In this document: piece after piece, positions 41,144 to 50,614 of the stretch
Layout: each line of letters begins with the position of its first letter
How positions within the stretch are numbered: the stretch's first letter is position 1
Assembly (NCBI GenBank): GCA_027946555.1
Contig: JAPEVC010000248.1
Span: 1 to 50,614 of the forward strand
Direction: 5' to 3'
From: Gnomoniopsis sp. IMI 355080
Lineage: Eukaryota > Ascomycota > Sordariomycetes > Diaporthales > Gnomoniaceae
DNA: 50,614 nucleotides
Notes under the pieces: model-generated
What the model was told of the DNA's origin: nothing
Database searches by the model: none
Seen by the model: only the letters and a program-made list of their open reading frames with translations
Position numbers and translations under genes: made by a program

Positions 41144-42887
41144 TGCACTGCGCACTAACTTTATCAAAATGTTCACGATATCGCTGTCGAGGGAAGGCAC
41201 AGTCTGTCTGTCACATAAGCCAAACATCAAGCAAGTCAATTGGGCTGTCGAAATCGCCCGAGGTATTATACGAACGAAGCTCCCCCTCCCCCTTACCATT
41301 ACTGTTATCAGTCTCCAGAGCCTGGTCGATGGTTTCTGATTATCTCTGGGGAGATCCTATCTCTAATTATGAGGGGATAGCCGCCCCTTGGCTCCAAGCA
41401 TTTGCCATCGTTTATCAGATTGCTAATTAGCCGCCGTGCGGAGAGAGAGAAATGGTCCTTAGCCGCAGTAGACTGCAGTCCCCATCCGCCACGAGAATCT
41501 GTAGTGTTGAGAGCGAGGAGACACATAAAAAGCGCTACCATTCAGTCATATTGCATACTTAGCCAACAGTTAAGTTCTTTTCATATGGGCTAGTCAAAGT
41601 AGCCTTCAATTTGGTACGTGAGAACTTGGCGGAGAACAAGACGACATCTATCAATGTATAAGTAAGAGAGGCTCTTCTGCGACATCGAGGCCTGCCCAAT
41701 CTACATACCTACCTAGACTAGGGCATTCACCATGTATGAGTAGGTAATATACCTAGGTTTACAGCGCTGAGGCCACGAGCTACAAATGAGCATGGAACGA
41801 ATTCCAGGCCGTGCCCAACGCGTCCTACCGTGAAGTGCCACAAGGCATATCATGTCTCACCTCAGACAGAGGTTTCGAGCCTTTGATTATGTAACAGCCC
41901 CCATTGTTCGAGTAAAAGCCTCTGACGTGAGATAAAGGCCTGGCGCGTCAGAAAGTTAGGATAGTCTTCACAGGGCTATGCCGGGCACACGCCCAGTCGG
42001 CTTCGTCTCATGATACCAATATTCTGACATCTTGACTGTTTCGTTTCAGCTGCACGTTCCATCATGAGGACGCACAGGCAAAAAAGCAGCTAACACTGCA
42101 CAATACAAGCACAAGTGGTGGCTTCTTGATCCTTCGCCTGCCATTTCCACAGTGCTCCAGACTTCCATTTCCATAACCACCCCATGGACCGTGATTTTGG
42201 CAAAGTGGGACGACGACAACACGGCGACCAACCAACCGGCCTTGTCCAACCGGTAGCGAATCTTCGACCCCCGAATCTTGTCCAGTCTGCGGAGAGGACC
42301 ACTTCTACGTGCTTCTTGCTGTCCAGGCTTTTCTTCTGACGCTCCTGTCCGCTGGGCTTGTCCGTGCGACTGTGATTGCGACCGCGACACTCCTTTTCCG
42401 CCACCACCACAACCTCGTTCCAACCCTCCGTCACTCTTTTGACTTTGCGCCTTGCCTTGCGCCTGACACTCCTTTGATCAATTCAATCTGCTTCTTTTAT
42501 TTTTCTCCACTTTTGCACCTCTTCGACGTCCGCGCTTGAGTTCCGTCAGAATCCTTCCTCGCAGACGACAAATTCTCCGACCTAATTTCACACCTCTAGA
42601 GTCAAGACTACGACCTTGCAATTTCCCGCTACTGTCATCCGGGGAGGGCCCTGTATTTGTATCACCGCCGGTCCCAGAAGAACCTTCTTCGAACGACCAG
42701 TCTTGAAAAACCACAGTCCAGCTGCCAGTCCTCGTCCGAGCCCGAATCTGGTACGCTACTGCGACAATTAATGACTGTGTCAGTGCTTGACCAGAGTATG
42801 ACATAGCAGCCTCGCAATCCCACACGACGTCTTCAACCGCCTACGAATAGGAAGTCTTCCAAGTCTCCCAACAGGGCGCTCTACGCC
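41144..42887. other. 1.7-kb divergent region between the monooxygenase and ERF2-like genes
   Basis: It should contain both promoters. Near 41704-41758 it carries further copies of the CCTACCTAG / ATACCTAGGT family of palindromic motifs. From about 42300 to 42560 it is pyrimidine-rich on the plus strand, a likely core promoter or leader of the palmitoyltransferase gene. Open frames here lack recognisable content. No gene is supported. Confidence 0.5.
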
Positions 42888-44895
42888 ATGGCCTCCCGGG
42901 ATGGCTCAAGAGCCAACACACCGGCTGCCGACGTCGACAATGATACCTTTCCCCAGTATCCCAAAACGACAGGGCCTCCGAGCATCATATCCTCGCGGAT
43001 GACAGATATCGGGACGGAGGATGGTCGAGAACACGATGCCCAGCCTTCACACAGAGACAGTGCGGGCCCATCGCAGACGGGCGCCCATAATACAGGCTTA
43101 CCAACGCAGAGGCCAGGGGGTCGTCCGCATCCCACACTGCTACGTCGGGGCTTGTCAGGTAAGAGGGCCAGCCTCGCTGGGAGCATCGGGGGAAACTCCA
43201 CAAGTACTGGCCGACCAGCCAGTGCCGCGAGTCGAAGCCATGTGCCCTCTGTATCGTCTTCTGCCTTCTTTCGTCCCATGAGCTCCCAGAAGCTGCAGGC
43301 GCAACGAGGCGCAACGCGACCGTCGACAATGGGCCGTCATATGGAGCTGGCCGATAATACAGTCGAGGTGATCGGTGCCAATGTTGTGCGTCATAGCATC
43401 ACTTCCAATACACCTTCGGGCCATGTTGTAACGGATGAGCCTCCGCCCTCCCGTGGGACCGAGATGACCGGTCGCGAAACCTTTGACCGCCAGACCTTTA
43501 CCGCCAATACCAGGGATAGCGTGACCGACAGTGTACGGCCTTTGCATAGGAAACCCGCAGAGGAGAAAGATCTCAAAGTCAAAGTGGACCCGCCTCTGGA
43601 AGAACGCTCTGGCCAACCATCTCCCTTTACGCCCAGTTCTATCAGATCCAGTTTCATGTTGAGGAACAACGCAGGCTCGCATGCGTCCAACCGTAACAGA
43701 GACGGGGCAGAGAAGCTTGCATCGGTCGATTCGGCTCCTGAATATCAAGAGGACCCAGCTCGTGAGCAGACGCACACTGCGGGCGCTCACGAGCCCGTAA
43801 GGAATATCGGGCGCAACTGGGAGTACTTCACGGGAAACACCGTCTTTTGCTTTGGCGGCAGATTACAGAACACAAGGTCGAGGCCTGTCAATGTTGCAAC
43901 TGGGGCTTTCGTCATCATCCCTTGCATCCTGTTCTTTGTCTTTTCTGCCAAAGACCTGTGGTTCGACGTCTCGCCAGCCGTACCGATCGTCTTCGCTTAT
44001 CTCACCTTCGTCTGCGTCTCCTCATTCTTCCATGCTTCTCTTACCGACCCTGGTGTGAGTTACCTCTTTCCCTGCCGAGACGGAGAACCCAATCTGACTT
44101 CCTTAGATTCTCCCCCGCAATCTACATCAAAATCCACCGCCCGATGTCGACGAAGACCCTCTGCGGTTGGCACCGCCAAGCACCGACTGGACTTTGATAA
44201 AATCAGCCGAGTCTTCGACTGCCGCCATGGAGGTCCCGACCAAGTACTGTAAGACGTGCCAGATCTGGCGCCCTCCACGTACGCACCACTGCCGCATGTG
44301 CGATAACTGCATCGAGACCGCCGACCACCACTGCGTGTGGCTTAATAACTGCGTCGGGCGACGCAACTACCGCTACTTCTTTACCTTTGTCTCCTCCGCA
44401 ACCCTGCTTGCAATATTTCTCGTCGGCGCATCCCTCGCCCAGATCCTCGTCTACATGAACCGCGAGAAAGTCACGTTTTCTCAGGCCATCAACCACGACG
44501 CTGTGCCGTTCGCAATGGTGATTTACGGGTTCATCGGATTTTTGTACCCGGCCGCGCTGATGGGCTACCACATGTTTTTGATGGCGCGCGGCGAAACTAC
44601 CCGCGAGTTTCTAAACAGCCACAAGTTCTTGAAAAAGGACCGCTTCCGTACATTTACCCAGGGCTCATGGTACAAGAACTGGGTCGTGGTGCTGTGTCGA
44701 CCGCGTCCGCCCACGTATTATCACTTCAAGCAGCGGTATAATGCTGGTGACCAGCGCCTTGCAGCGGTGAGATTACAGGAGAGGAAGAGAATGTCGAAAC
44801 AGCAGCGCGGACAGGAAGCTGTTGAATTACATGAAATTCCCGCGAGGGGATTTGAGGGTCCGACGGCGTTGAGGGGCGAGGTGAGGAAACAATAA
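42888..44895 (+). CDS. ERF2: DHHC palmitoyltransferase, Erf2-like
   Basis: A membrane enzyme that attaches palmitate to cysteines of substrate proteins; Erf2 with Erf4/Shr5 modifies Ras at the ER/Golgi. Exons are 42888-44054 and 44107-44895, giving 651 residues. The first 310 residues are Ser/Thr/Pro-rich and disordered. Two membrane spans follow (VATGAFVIIPCILFFVF; AVPIVFAYLTFVCVSSFF). Then come DPGILPRNLHQNPPP, with the DPG motif formed across the splice junction, and the Cys-rich domain: CKTCQIWRPPRTHHCRMCDN, continuing CIETADHHCVWLNNCVG with catalytic D462-H-H-C465. Spans 3 and 4 follow, then GETTREFL (the TTxE motif). Fungal Erf2 proteins share the NLHQNPPP stretch. The 52-nt intron has GTGAGT and TTCCTTAG. 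The long disordered N-terminus is normal for filamentous fungi. A partner Erf4 gene is not in the window. Confidence 0.93.
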
Positions 44896-45929
44896 GGAGC
44901 AGATTCCTGCCATCCGTCATCTTTGCGCCGTCTATCCTTAACACACCACTCGCACATTTGCTGCACATTCGCGCCACATGGTTTTGCTCTTGTTCATATA
45001 CTTTTGCTCCAAGCGAGCCACACGGAGGGAGGTTTCCCCATTCGCTCACCTGCACATGAACACTCTACGCTGTTGAATAATGTCTTTTCTTGGCTTTGGC
45101 TTTGCGGTCATCTTATACCCCCCCCCCAACCACTCGGTCACTGCACCTTGGTACTTCTTCCTTTGCTTTTCAGCTTACAGCGTTTTGGTAGACCCAGCGA
45201 AGGCCAAGTTCAATGTATAATGCCCCATGATCTACAATGCTCGTGTAAGAGAATTGGCACTTGTTGTCTTGATGTGGCTATAGATCATGTGATGTTGTGT
45301 AGAATTGCATGTTTGTTATAATAGATTTTGGCCTACTCATGGGGGTTTACGCCCCTTCCTCGTTTCCAAGGTTGGGTTGCTCTGCGGGGATATCAGCACG
45401 ACGAATTTGGGCATGGCAACTAGCACTCCAAAGTATGCTCGGCTTGTTCCATCGATCAGTGTAATCTCGCCACATCTGCCTAACCTAGATCTGCTTCCCT
45501 CATTGGTAAGTCAAGGTCCGAGGGTTGAGTCAAGCCACAAGTAGTGACGGGAGACATCGCATGACACTCAACCGTCTTCGTTTTGATTATGTGCTTCAAG
45601 CTGCGCCTTGAGAAAAGGTACTTCCACACTCATGAATGTAATATAACACACCAGTGTGCCCTCTTTGCTAGCATCCGTACAAACCTCAAGCATCCATACT
45701 AATTTCAGACGACAGGCCACACACACAGACCCTGATATATGTTTCGGAAAGCCATGTTCAGTGTTCGCTTGATCCACCAAAGAAAGAAGGAAAGAAGTTA
45801 TCCTCCGTAATATTGCCTGCCTCGCCGGACTTCGCGGATCATTGGCCTCTGGCCAGACGCTGTCTTCAAAAGCGAAATAGGGCCCTGGTGCCCTGATGAA
45901 TTAATGTTATTAAGTTGAGAATTGAATGA
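44896..45929. other. Convergent 1-kb spacer after the palmitoyltransferase gene
   Basis: Tail-to-tail space that should hold both 3' UTRs. A C-run (about ten) lies near 45118-45127. No gene, tRNA or repeat family is supported. Confidence 0.5.
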
Positions 45930-48617
45930 TCAATATCCGTACATGCCTGGGCCACCCGGAACCCATGCGGTGATGTTGGGCGCACCAGCGCCATCGATAT
46001 AGAATTGCAGCTCGTTTTCGTACCCGTCGTTACCAGGTTGTGCGCTTGCCGGGCCGTAGTAGCCAACTTGGGTTGCCACTGCACTTGGATCGTAGGGTTG
46101 ATCGCCTCCGCCGGCCGCCATGCCAGCAGCGCCTTGGTGTGTATCGAAAGCCTCGAGGAGTAGACCCAAGCCGTCGGTAGTCTGGCGGCCGCCAATCTGC
46201 TGCTGGGGCATGGCAGCCATTGCCTGTGCTTGTTGCGCCTGCACCTGAGCCTGTGATTGCTGCTGCTGGCCCTGTTGCGCTTGGTTGGGAACACGCATAT
46301 TGGGGTCGATGTACATCATCGGCGTCGGTACGGTTGATGGAGCCTGCATAATGTGCTGATTTGATGAGTCGCCATTGCGCTGTTGTTGTTGCGTCTCGTC
46401 CGATTTGATGTTCTGTTTCCCTCCTTGACCGTTCCTAGACGAGCTTGGCGACGAGACAGATGCGGTTTGCAGAGCTTCAGGAACCGGATCGCGCTGAATC
46501 CCGTTGTTAGTATAGAGTTCCACAGAAGGAGGGGGGGTCTAGACGGCTTCTTCTTTTGTGGATTTGGGACGTACGCCTTCTGCCATGCTTCCCTCGAGGC
46601 CTGCGAGAACCCCTTTGTTATCGCGTGCGAATTTTTCTAGAATCTCAAGCCATCGGCCAGCCAACGGCCAGACCTGCGCTGCCTCGGCTAAAATCTGCAT
46701 AGCCCGCTGGAGCATCAATGGGCCATCTTGACGAAGCGTTGGGTCCGGACAGACTGCAAAAGTTATATTAGCATCGTGGGCTCTGTTTCGGATGTCGCGA
46801 AACATACTGTTTGGATATTTGCAGAGATAGGTCGCCATGTGACCACAACTGAATACACAGAAGAGCTGCACTGAATTAGTTTGAGGTTCACAGTCCCATT
46901 TTGCTGGTAGCTTGTACTTACAGCCATCTGAGCGCCCATGGTGTCGTCAGGCGCTCTCTCCATGAACTGAGTTTCAATCTGTTCGTACAGAAGCTTGACG
47001 TTCTTAAACAGCTCCATGGACATATTGGACCAGAAAGTCTGCAGTTCGGGCTCTGCCTGCTCCAAATTGATCATCTCGCTCAAGTAGGCTTTGCGCAGCA
47101 CGAGGTTGCAAAGACGAGTAGAGTTGGTGATACTCAGGTAAGCCAGGTCCTGAGATCCGGCCTTGTATCCCTTCAACAAAACCGGGCTCCACATGTGCTC
47201 GTGAGGAAGACTGCACTCCCAATCGTGCAATTTTTGAACGAGTTCGTGGTACTCACTCGTGTCTTCCCAAGGGCGCGAGCTTCGGTCGTACTTGACAGCC
47301 CTGCGCGAAACGCGGCCCCAGAAGTAGTGCGTCTGGACGAGGGTTGCGAAGAGCGATCGTCTCGGGTCAGAGATCAAAGCTGGGTTTGCGATGGCCGGAG
47401 GGGTGTCTTCAAGCGCTGCTCGAGATGGAGGTTCCTGACCCTTGGCAAAATCGTCCTCACTGCAAGGCAGCAGCGCGGTGATATCACCGGCAGCAAGGGA
47501 GATGGGCGACTCAGGACCGGAGTGGAGGTTGTCCTGGCTGTGCAACATCCACAATGTCCGACGGGCCGACTCTGAGGCGATGATCATTTCTTTGGCTGGG
47601 TTCTCGACATGGTAGGTTTCTTCTCTGTGCAGGCGCATCAGTGCGGCCAGGCGCATGGCAATACCCATGTTGAGGTAACTCTTGTTCTGGTCCCTGCTGC
47701 CCTGTTGGGCTATGCTGAGCAGATAAAATGCCTGGCATCTCTCGAGATTTGGGGGCTCGTATAGCTCGCCCAGTGCCACGGCGGATGCTCTCTCCATGAA
47801 GGTTTCGGCAGCCTTCATTCCATCGCCGTACCGTTCGACCAACACCGGTGTGAAGCGGGCCGATATGCTCAGTATGCCGAGCAGTAGAAAGACGCTGATC
47901 GAACGGTGATCAGTCCTCAGGCGGTCAATGAAGGCTTGTTTCGGGATGAAGCCGAGCTGGAAATAGTGGCGAGTGAAGCGGTTGACAGCCTCGATGGTGT
48001 CGGGCAGAGGAGGGAGATAGTCCCATTGATCTACGCCCTTGATATTCTTGGGCGGGACAGGCGTGGGTATGACAGGGGCGTCTAGGATATCTCGGCGCAT
48101 CTTTGCGGCATCTCGCTTCTGTGTTTTGTCGGCTCTCATGCGGGGGTGACGATACTCGCGATCATTGTCGGGGTGGCCACGCACGGGGAAGATGCTTGAA
48201 AGGGTCAGTCAGTCGGTCATCAGGTAGGGGTTTTGGAAAAGAATGTGGACGACGAGACAGGCTAGTCGACATACCAAGCATCTGCACCCAGACCAGCTTG
48301 CTCGCATGCCTGGCATGGTGGAGTGGCCTTTTCATGGACACACTTGCTTCTCATACGACGGCATCTGGGACGGGAGGGAGACAGGTCAGCAACAGATCAG
48401 AAAGCAACGGGCGGCGGGGACGAATGCAAAGGTACCTTCGGCAAGCGATGGGGCTACGGCGCTTGATGACATTGCCGTTGCCTTGTGCTGGAGGAGGAGA
48501 GGCAGAAGAGGCGGCAACAGAGAGGGGAATCTGCAGGCCGGGCTGGGATGGATTGAAAGAAGGCTGTGGCGGCGGGGCCTGAATCTGATTCTGAAACTGG
48601 GAAGGGTCGAGGTCCAT
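45930..48617 (-). CDS. Zn2Cys6 transcription factor with fungal-specific regulatory domain and Gln-rich tail
   Basis: A nuclear DNA-binding regulator; targets are unknown. Exons on the minus strand are 48617-48436, 48364-48275, 48194-46922, 46865-46808, 46753-46575 and 46493-45930, giving 781 residues. The binuclear zinc cluster at about residues 58-92 is split by two introns and reads ACRRCRRMRSKCVHEK, then PPCQACEQAGLGADACIF (C-x2-C-x6-C ... C-x2-C-x8-C). The fungal transcription-factor middle domain starts near DTIEAVNRFTRHYFQLGF and includes FLLLGILSISARFTP and SARRTLWMLHSQDNL. The C-terminal exon is Gln-rich (QQGQQQQSQAQVQAQQAQAM) and ends in an aromatic/Gly tail (GGPGMYGY), a plausible activation region. 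The start at 48617 follows from the short Gln/Pro-rich leader. The intron 46807-46754 is 54 nt and stop-free in frame, so retention would insert 18 residues. I cannot assign an orthologue. Confidence 0.88.
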
Positions 48618-50094
48618 GGCGACGACGACGACGCGAGTAGTAGCAGTGATGGGTTGCCGGCAGAGGGTATCGCGAAATGTTTTTGGCGTGTCGGCAGGCA
48701 GGAGAAGAGCAGCAGGGACCTTGTGCAGTGCCCGTGGCAAAGAGCGGAACGAGAGTGGGTCTGGGGGACTCGGGGGTGGCGGCTAGGCCTGCCCTGACTT
48801 GCCAAGGGACGGGAAAGAGTAGGTCAGACTGGTCGTTGATAGACGCTGATGTGGATGTGACTGTCCTGGGCAGTGCGCGTGCTGAGGGATGCGCTGGCGG
48901 AGGTTGTTGTTGGTGTTGTGGTTGTGCCTTGCTTTCTACACAATGACGGATTCGCAAAGCTGGTGGCAGAAGCAATCGTCGATAGCAGAGCCCTCCCCAA
49001 ACATTGGGCGAGGAAAGCCTGGGCAATCGGTGGTCTATTTCGGGCACACCCTCAGCGTAAATCGCCCACCCTATGGTGAATCCCGCACCGCCTAAAGCCC
49101 CTAGCAAACCCAAAAAGCCAACCCCCCCACCGTCTTGCCTCGGGGTTCCAGATGGCCTCCCGGCCTCTTCCCTTACATACCCTTACATAATACCTGGGCT
49201 GCTACCAAAAGCCCGCCTGGCTGGCGAGATAGCGTCCGCGGCGGGCATTTTCGAGGGCCGCTGCCTGCCACTGCCACCAGAAGTCAGAAAATATCCACTA
49301 CGACGTCCCGTCCTTGATAAATATTGCACTGTCGCCTGATGTTCCAGACAGGGCCGATCTTCTGCTTCTTCGCTCTCTTCTCCCTGATTGACAGCACGTC
49401 GCTGTGGTGCCCGGCTATCCACTTTCGACCTTGGCTTGTGTCTTTTTTGCCCTCGCTGTTTTACCTGCTGGGGCCCCACTACAGGCTCTCTCTTAGCGAG
49501 CGCTGTCCTGTGCTAACAAGCAACACCCCCATATCCCGCACGCGCTCTCACCTATCAACATCAACCACTCAAACAAACTGGATCCCTCTATCAACTCGGC
49601 CGAGCCCGGACCGCACCGGAGCATTTGCACCTATCCGAGACATGCCCTCACCACTGTCTACTCCCGACTACGGCCACCATCACAATCGTCACGACTCATC
49701 TCCAGTAGGAGTCGCTGGCGCCAGGCCGGCCAGACAGGCCTGACAGGATGCCAGGGAGATGGAAAGATGCTCAAAACTCGGCTCGGCTCCACTCCTGCGA
49801 CCGAGCACAATCAATAGTCAGCCCCCCTGGCCAGGCTAGCATCACCCGCACGCTTCATCGAAGCCTTCATTCGCACTACTTACTGCCTCATGTGTCGCGC
49901 AGCGCGCAGCGAACTTGTCGTGTCCTCCGTTGCAACTGCAACCAAAGGCCAGAAAATCTTGTTCGGATGGAACCACATGACTCTCTTCTATATACCCTCT
50001 GTGCGCTATAGGATCCGCACTAATGCCTCTTACAGGTACGGATACGGTTCCGCAAGGACCGCCTCAAGCGCACAAGGTTGACTTGGCTCTCCAG

Positions 50095-50114
50095 CCAGGC
50101 CAGGCCTGGCCTGG
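50095..50114. repeat. Perfect 20-bp palindrome of CCAGG/CCTGG units
   Basis: The bases CCAGGCCAGGCCTGGCCTGG are identical on both strands. They contain overlapping AGGCCT and CCAGG cores. The site lies about 1.5 kb upstream of the Zn2Cys6 gene start. It could bind a dimeric regulator or form a cruciform; its function is unknown. Confidence 0.8.
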
Positions 50115-50133
50115 GCCGTGGGGAACAGACGCC

Positions 50134-50218
50134 CAGCACTCAGCACCAAGCAAGCACCAAGCAAGCATTTAGCGTCCAGCGTCCAGCGTTCAGCATCCAC
50201 CACCCACCACTCAGCAGA
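50134..50218. repeat. Short direct repeats
   Basis: Three small tandem families follow each other: CAGCACTCAGCACC with AGCACCAAGCA twice, AGCGTCC and AGCGTTC three times, and CCACCCA-type triplets. They are imperfect and intergenic, which suggests replication slippage. Confidence 0.65.
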
Positions 50219-50614
50219 GTTGAGAACAGAGTTTGTTAGCCTTCGAAACAAGCCCGCACTATATTCAAGCTTTGGAAAAAACACGCTAGAACTTTTCCAC
50301 AACCTTCTCCCGAGTCGATGCAACGTTCGCCTGGATGGATCATCGTTGGGCCAGCACATCATTGCGTCCACTTCTCCTCCATTACATTGGACGACCCTGC
50401 AGGACGCACATCAGCAACCCAACCGAGTGGTCCGTCATCCAAAGGGGGGTTCCCACCTTGGGAGCCCATGGCGCTCAAAGTCAATGAGGCAATGTCTCAG
50501 CCCAATGCTCGACGTCCTCACATCCGCGCCCGTTTCCTTTGCTCGTTGCGGATCCTCACTCATCTTCCCGGGCGGAAGTCTGTCCAGATGCCAAACAAGG
50601 CCGCCCCTCCCCCC

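Larger units (their letters stand above)
48618..50614. other. 2-kb upstream region of the Zn2Cys6 gene to the right edge
   Basis: No gene is supported. It should hold the promoter and leader of the regulator gene. It contains a perfect 20-bp GGCC-type palindrome at 50095-50114 and small direct repeats at 50134-50218. GGCCGGCC/CAGGCCTG-like strings cluster at 49707-49750. A long upstream region is common for regulatory genes. A gene beginning beyond the right edge cannot be excluded. Confidence 0.5.

Noticed and set aside
43160..43200. GTAAGA near the start of the palmitoyltransferase gene as a possible extra intron
   Set aside because: The reading frame is continuous through it and no nearby branch and acceptor pair in phase was seen.
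1..50614. Biosynthetic or defence gene cluster, CRISPR array, or intact mobile element
   Set aside because: The genes are unrelated housekeeping and regulatory functions on mixed strands. No backbone synthase, transposase, integrase, reverse transcriptase or regularly spaced repeat array was seen.

Overview
The window is a piece of nuclear chromosome from a filamentous ascomycete. It is most likely a Sordariomycete, and possibly from the Hypocreales. The evidence is short introns of about 50-140 nt with GTRNGT donors, CTRAC/CTAAC-type branch sites and YAG acceptors; C-ending codons in the highly expressed TEF1; a tef1 intron layout that includes the long variable intron used as a species barcode; and fungal-only families (Zn2Cys6 regulator with a fungal transcription-factor domain, SLS1-type mitochondrial regulator). 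I see no rRNA, no convincing tRNA, no CRISPR array and no intact transposon.

Layout from left to right. A disordered, SR/KR-rich protein runs off the left edge on the minus strand (1-1042). About 5.4 kb of gene-poor DNA follows; it holds a 20-bp palindrome and a patchwork of short coding-like segments. Then comes a dense housekeeping block: TEF1 (+), an SLS1-like gene (-), an NSE3/MAGE gene (+), an SF3b10 (YSF3) gene (-), ISD11 (-), a GNAT acetyltransferase (-), SER2-type phosphoserine phosphatase (-) and fumarase FUM1 (-). After a 2.2-kb divergent gap with a possible 52-aa gene comes PAPS reductase MET16 (+), then a 3.3-kb gene-poor, partly AT-rich stretch. The right half holds a secreted fasciclin-domain protein (+), a nuclear-type protein with RGRG tracts and a PE-rich repeat (-), a Cys-rich zinc-binding protein (+), a four-span membrane protein (+), a small mitochondrial single-span protein (-), a luciferase-like flavin monooxygenase (-), an Erf2-like DHHC palmitoyltransferase (+) and a Zn2Cys6 transcription factor (-). 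The last 2 kb is upstream DNA of that regulator and carries a second perfect 20-bp palindrome and small repeats.

The genes do not form a biosynthetic cluster. Several products act in mitochondria (SLS1-like, ISD11, FUM1, the 131-aa protein), and others serve general metabolism (serine, sulfate assimilation), translation, splicing and genome maintenance. Intergenic spaces of 250-540 bp between divergent pairs (SLS1/NSE3, FUM1/candidate small gene, RGRG-protein/zinc protein) probably work as shared promoters.

All exon boundaries were placed by eye from splice consensus and reading-phase agreement. In every multi-exon model the coding lengths sum to a multiple of three, which supports them but is not transcript evidence. 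I found no convincing new biological system. The points most worth following up are unusual gene structures (a start codon alone in its exon, a GC-AG intron, stop-free introns of 3n length, competing donors), two coding-like relics, two perfect palindromes and a few unannotated small ORFs.
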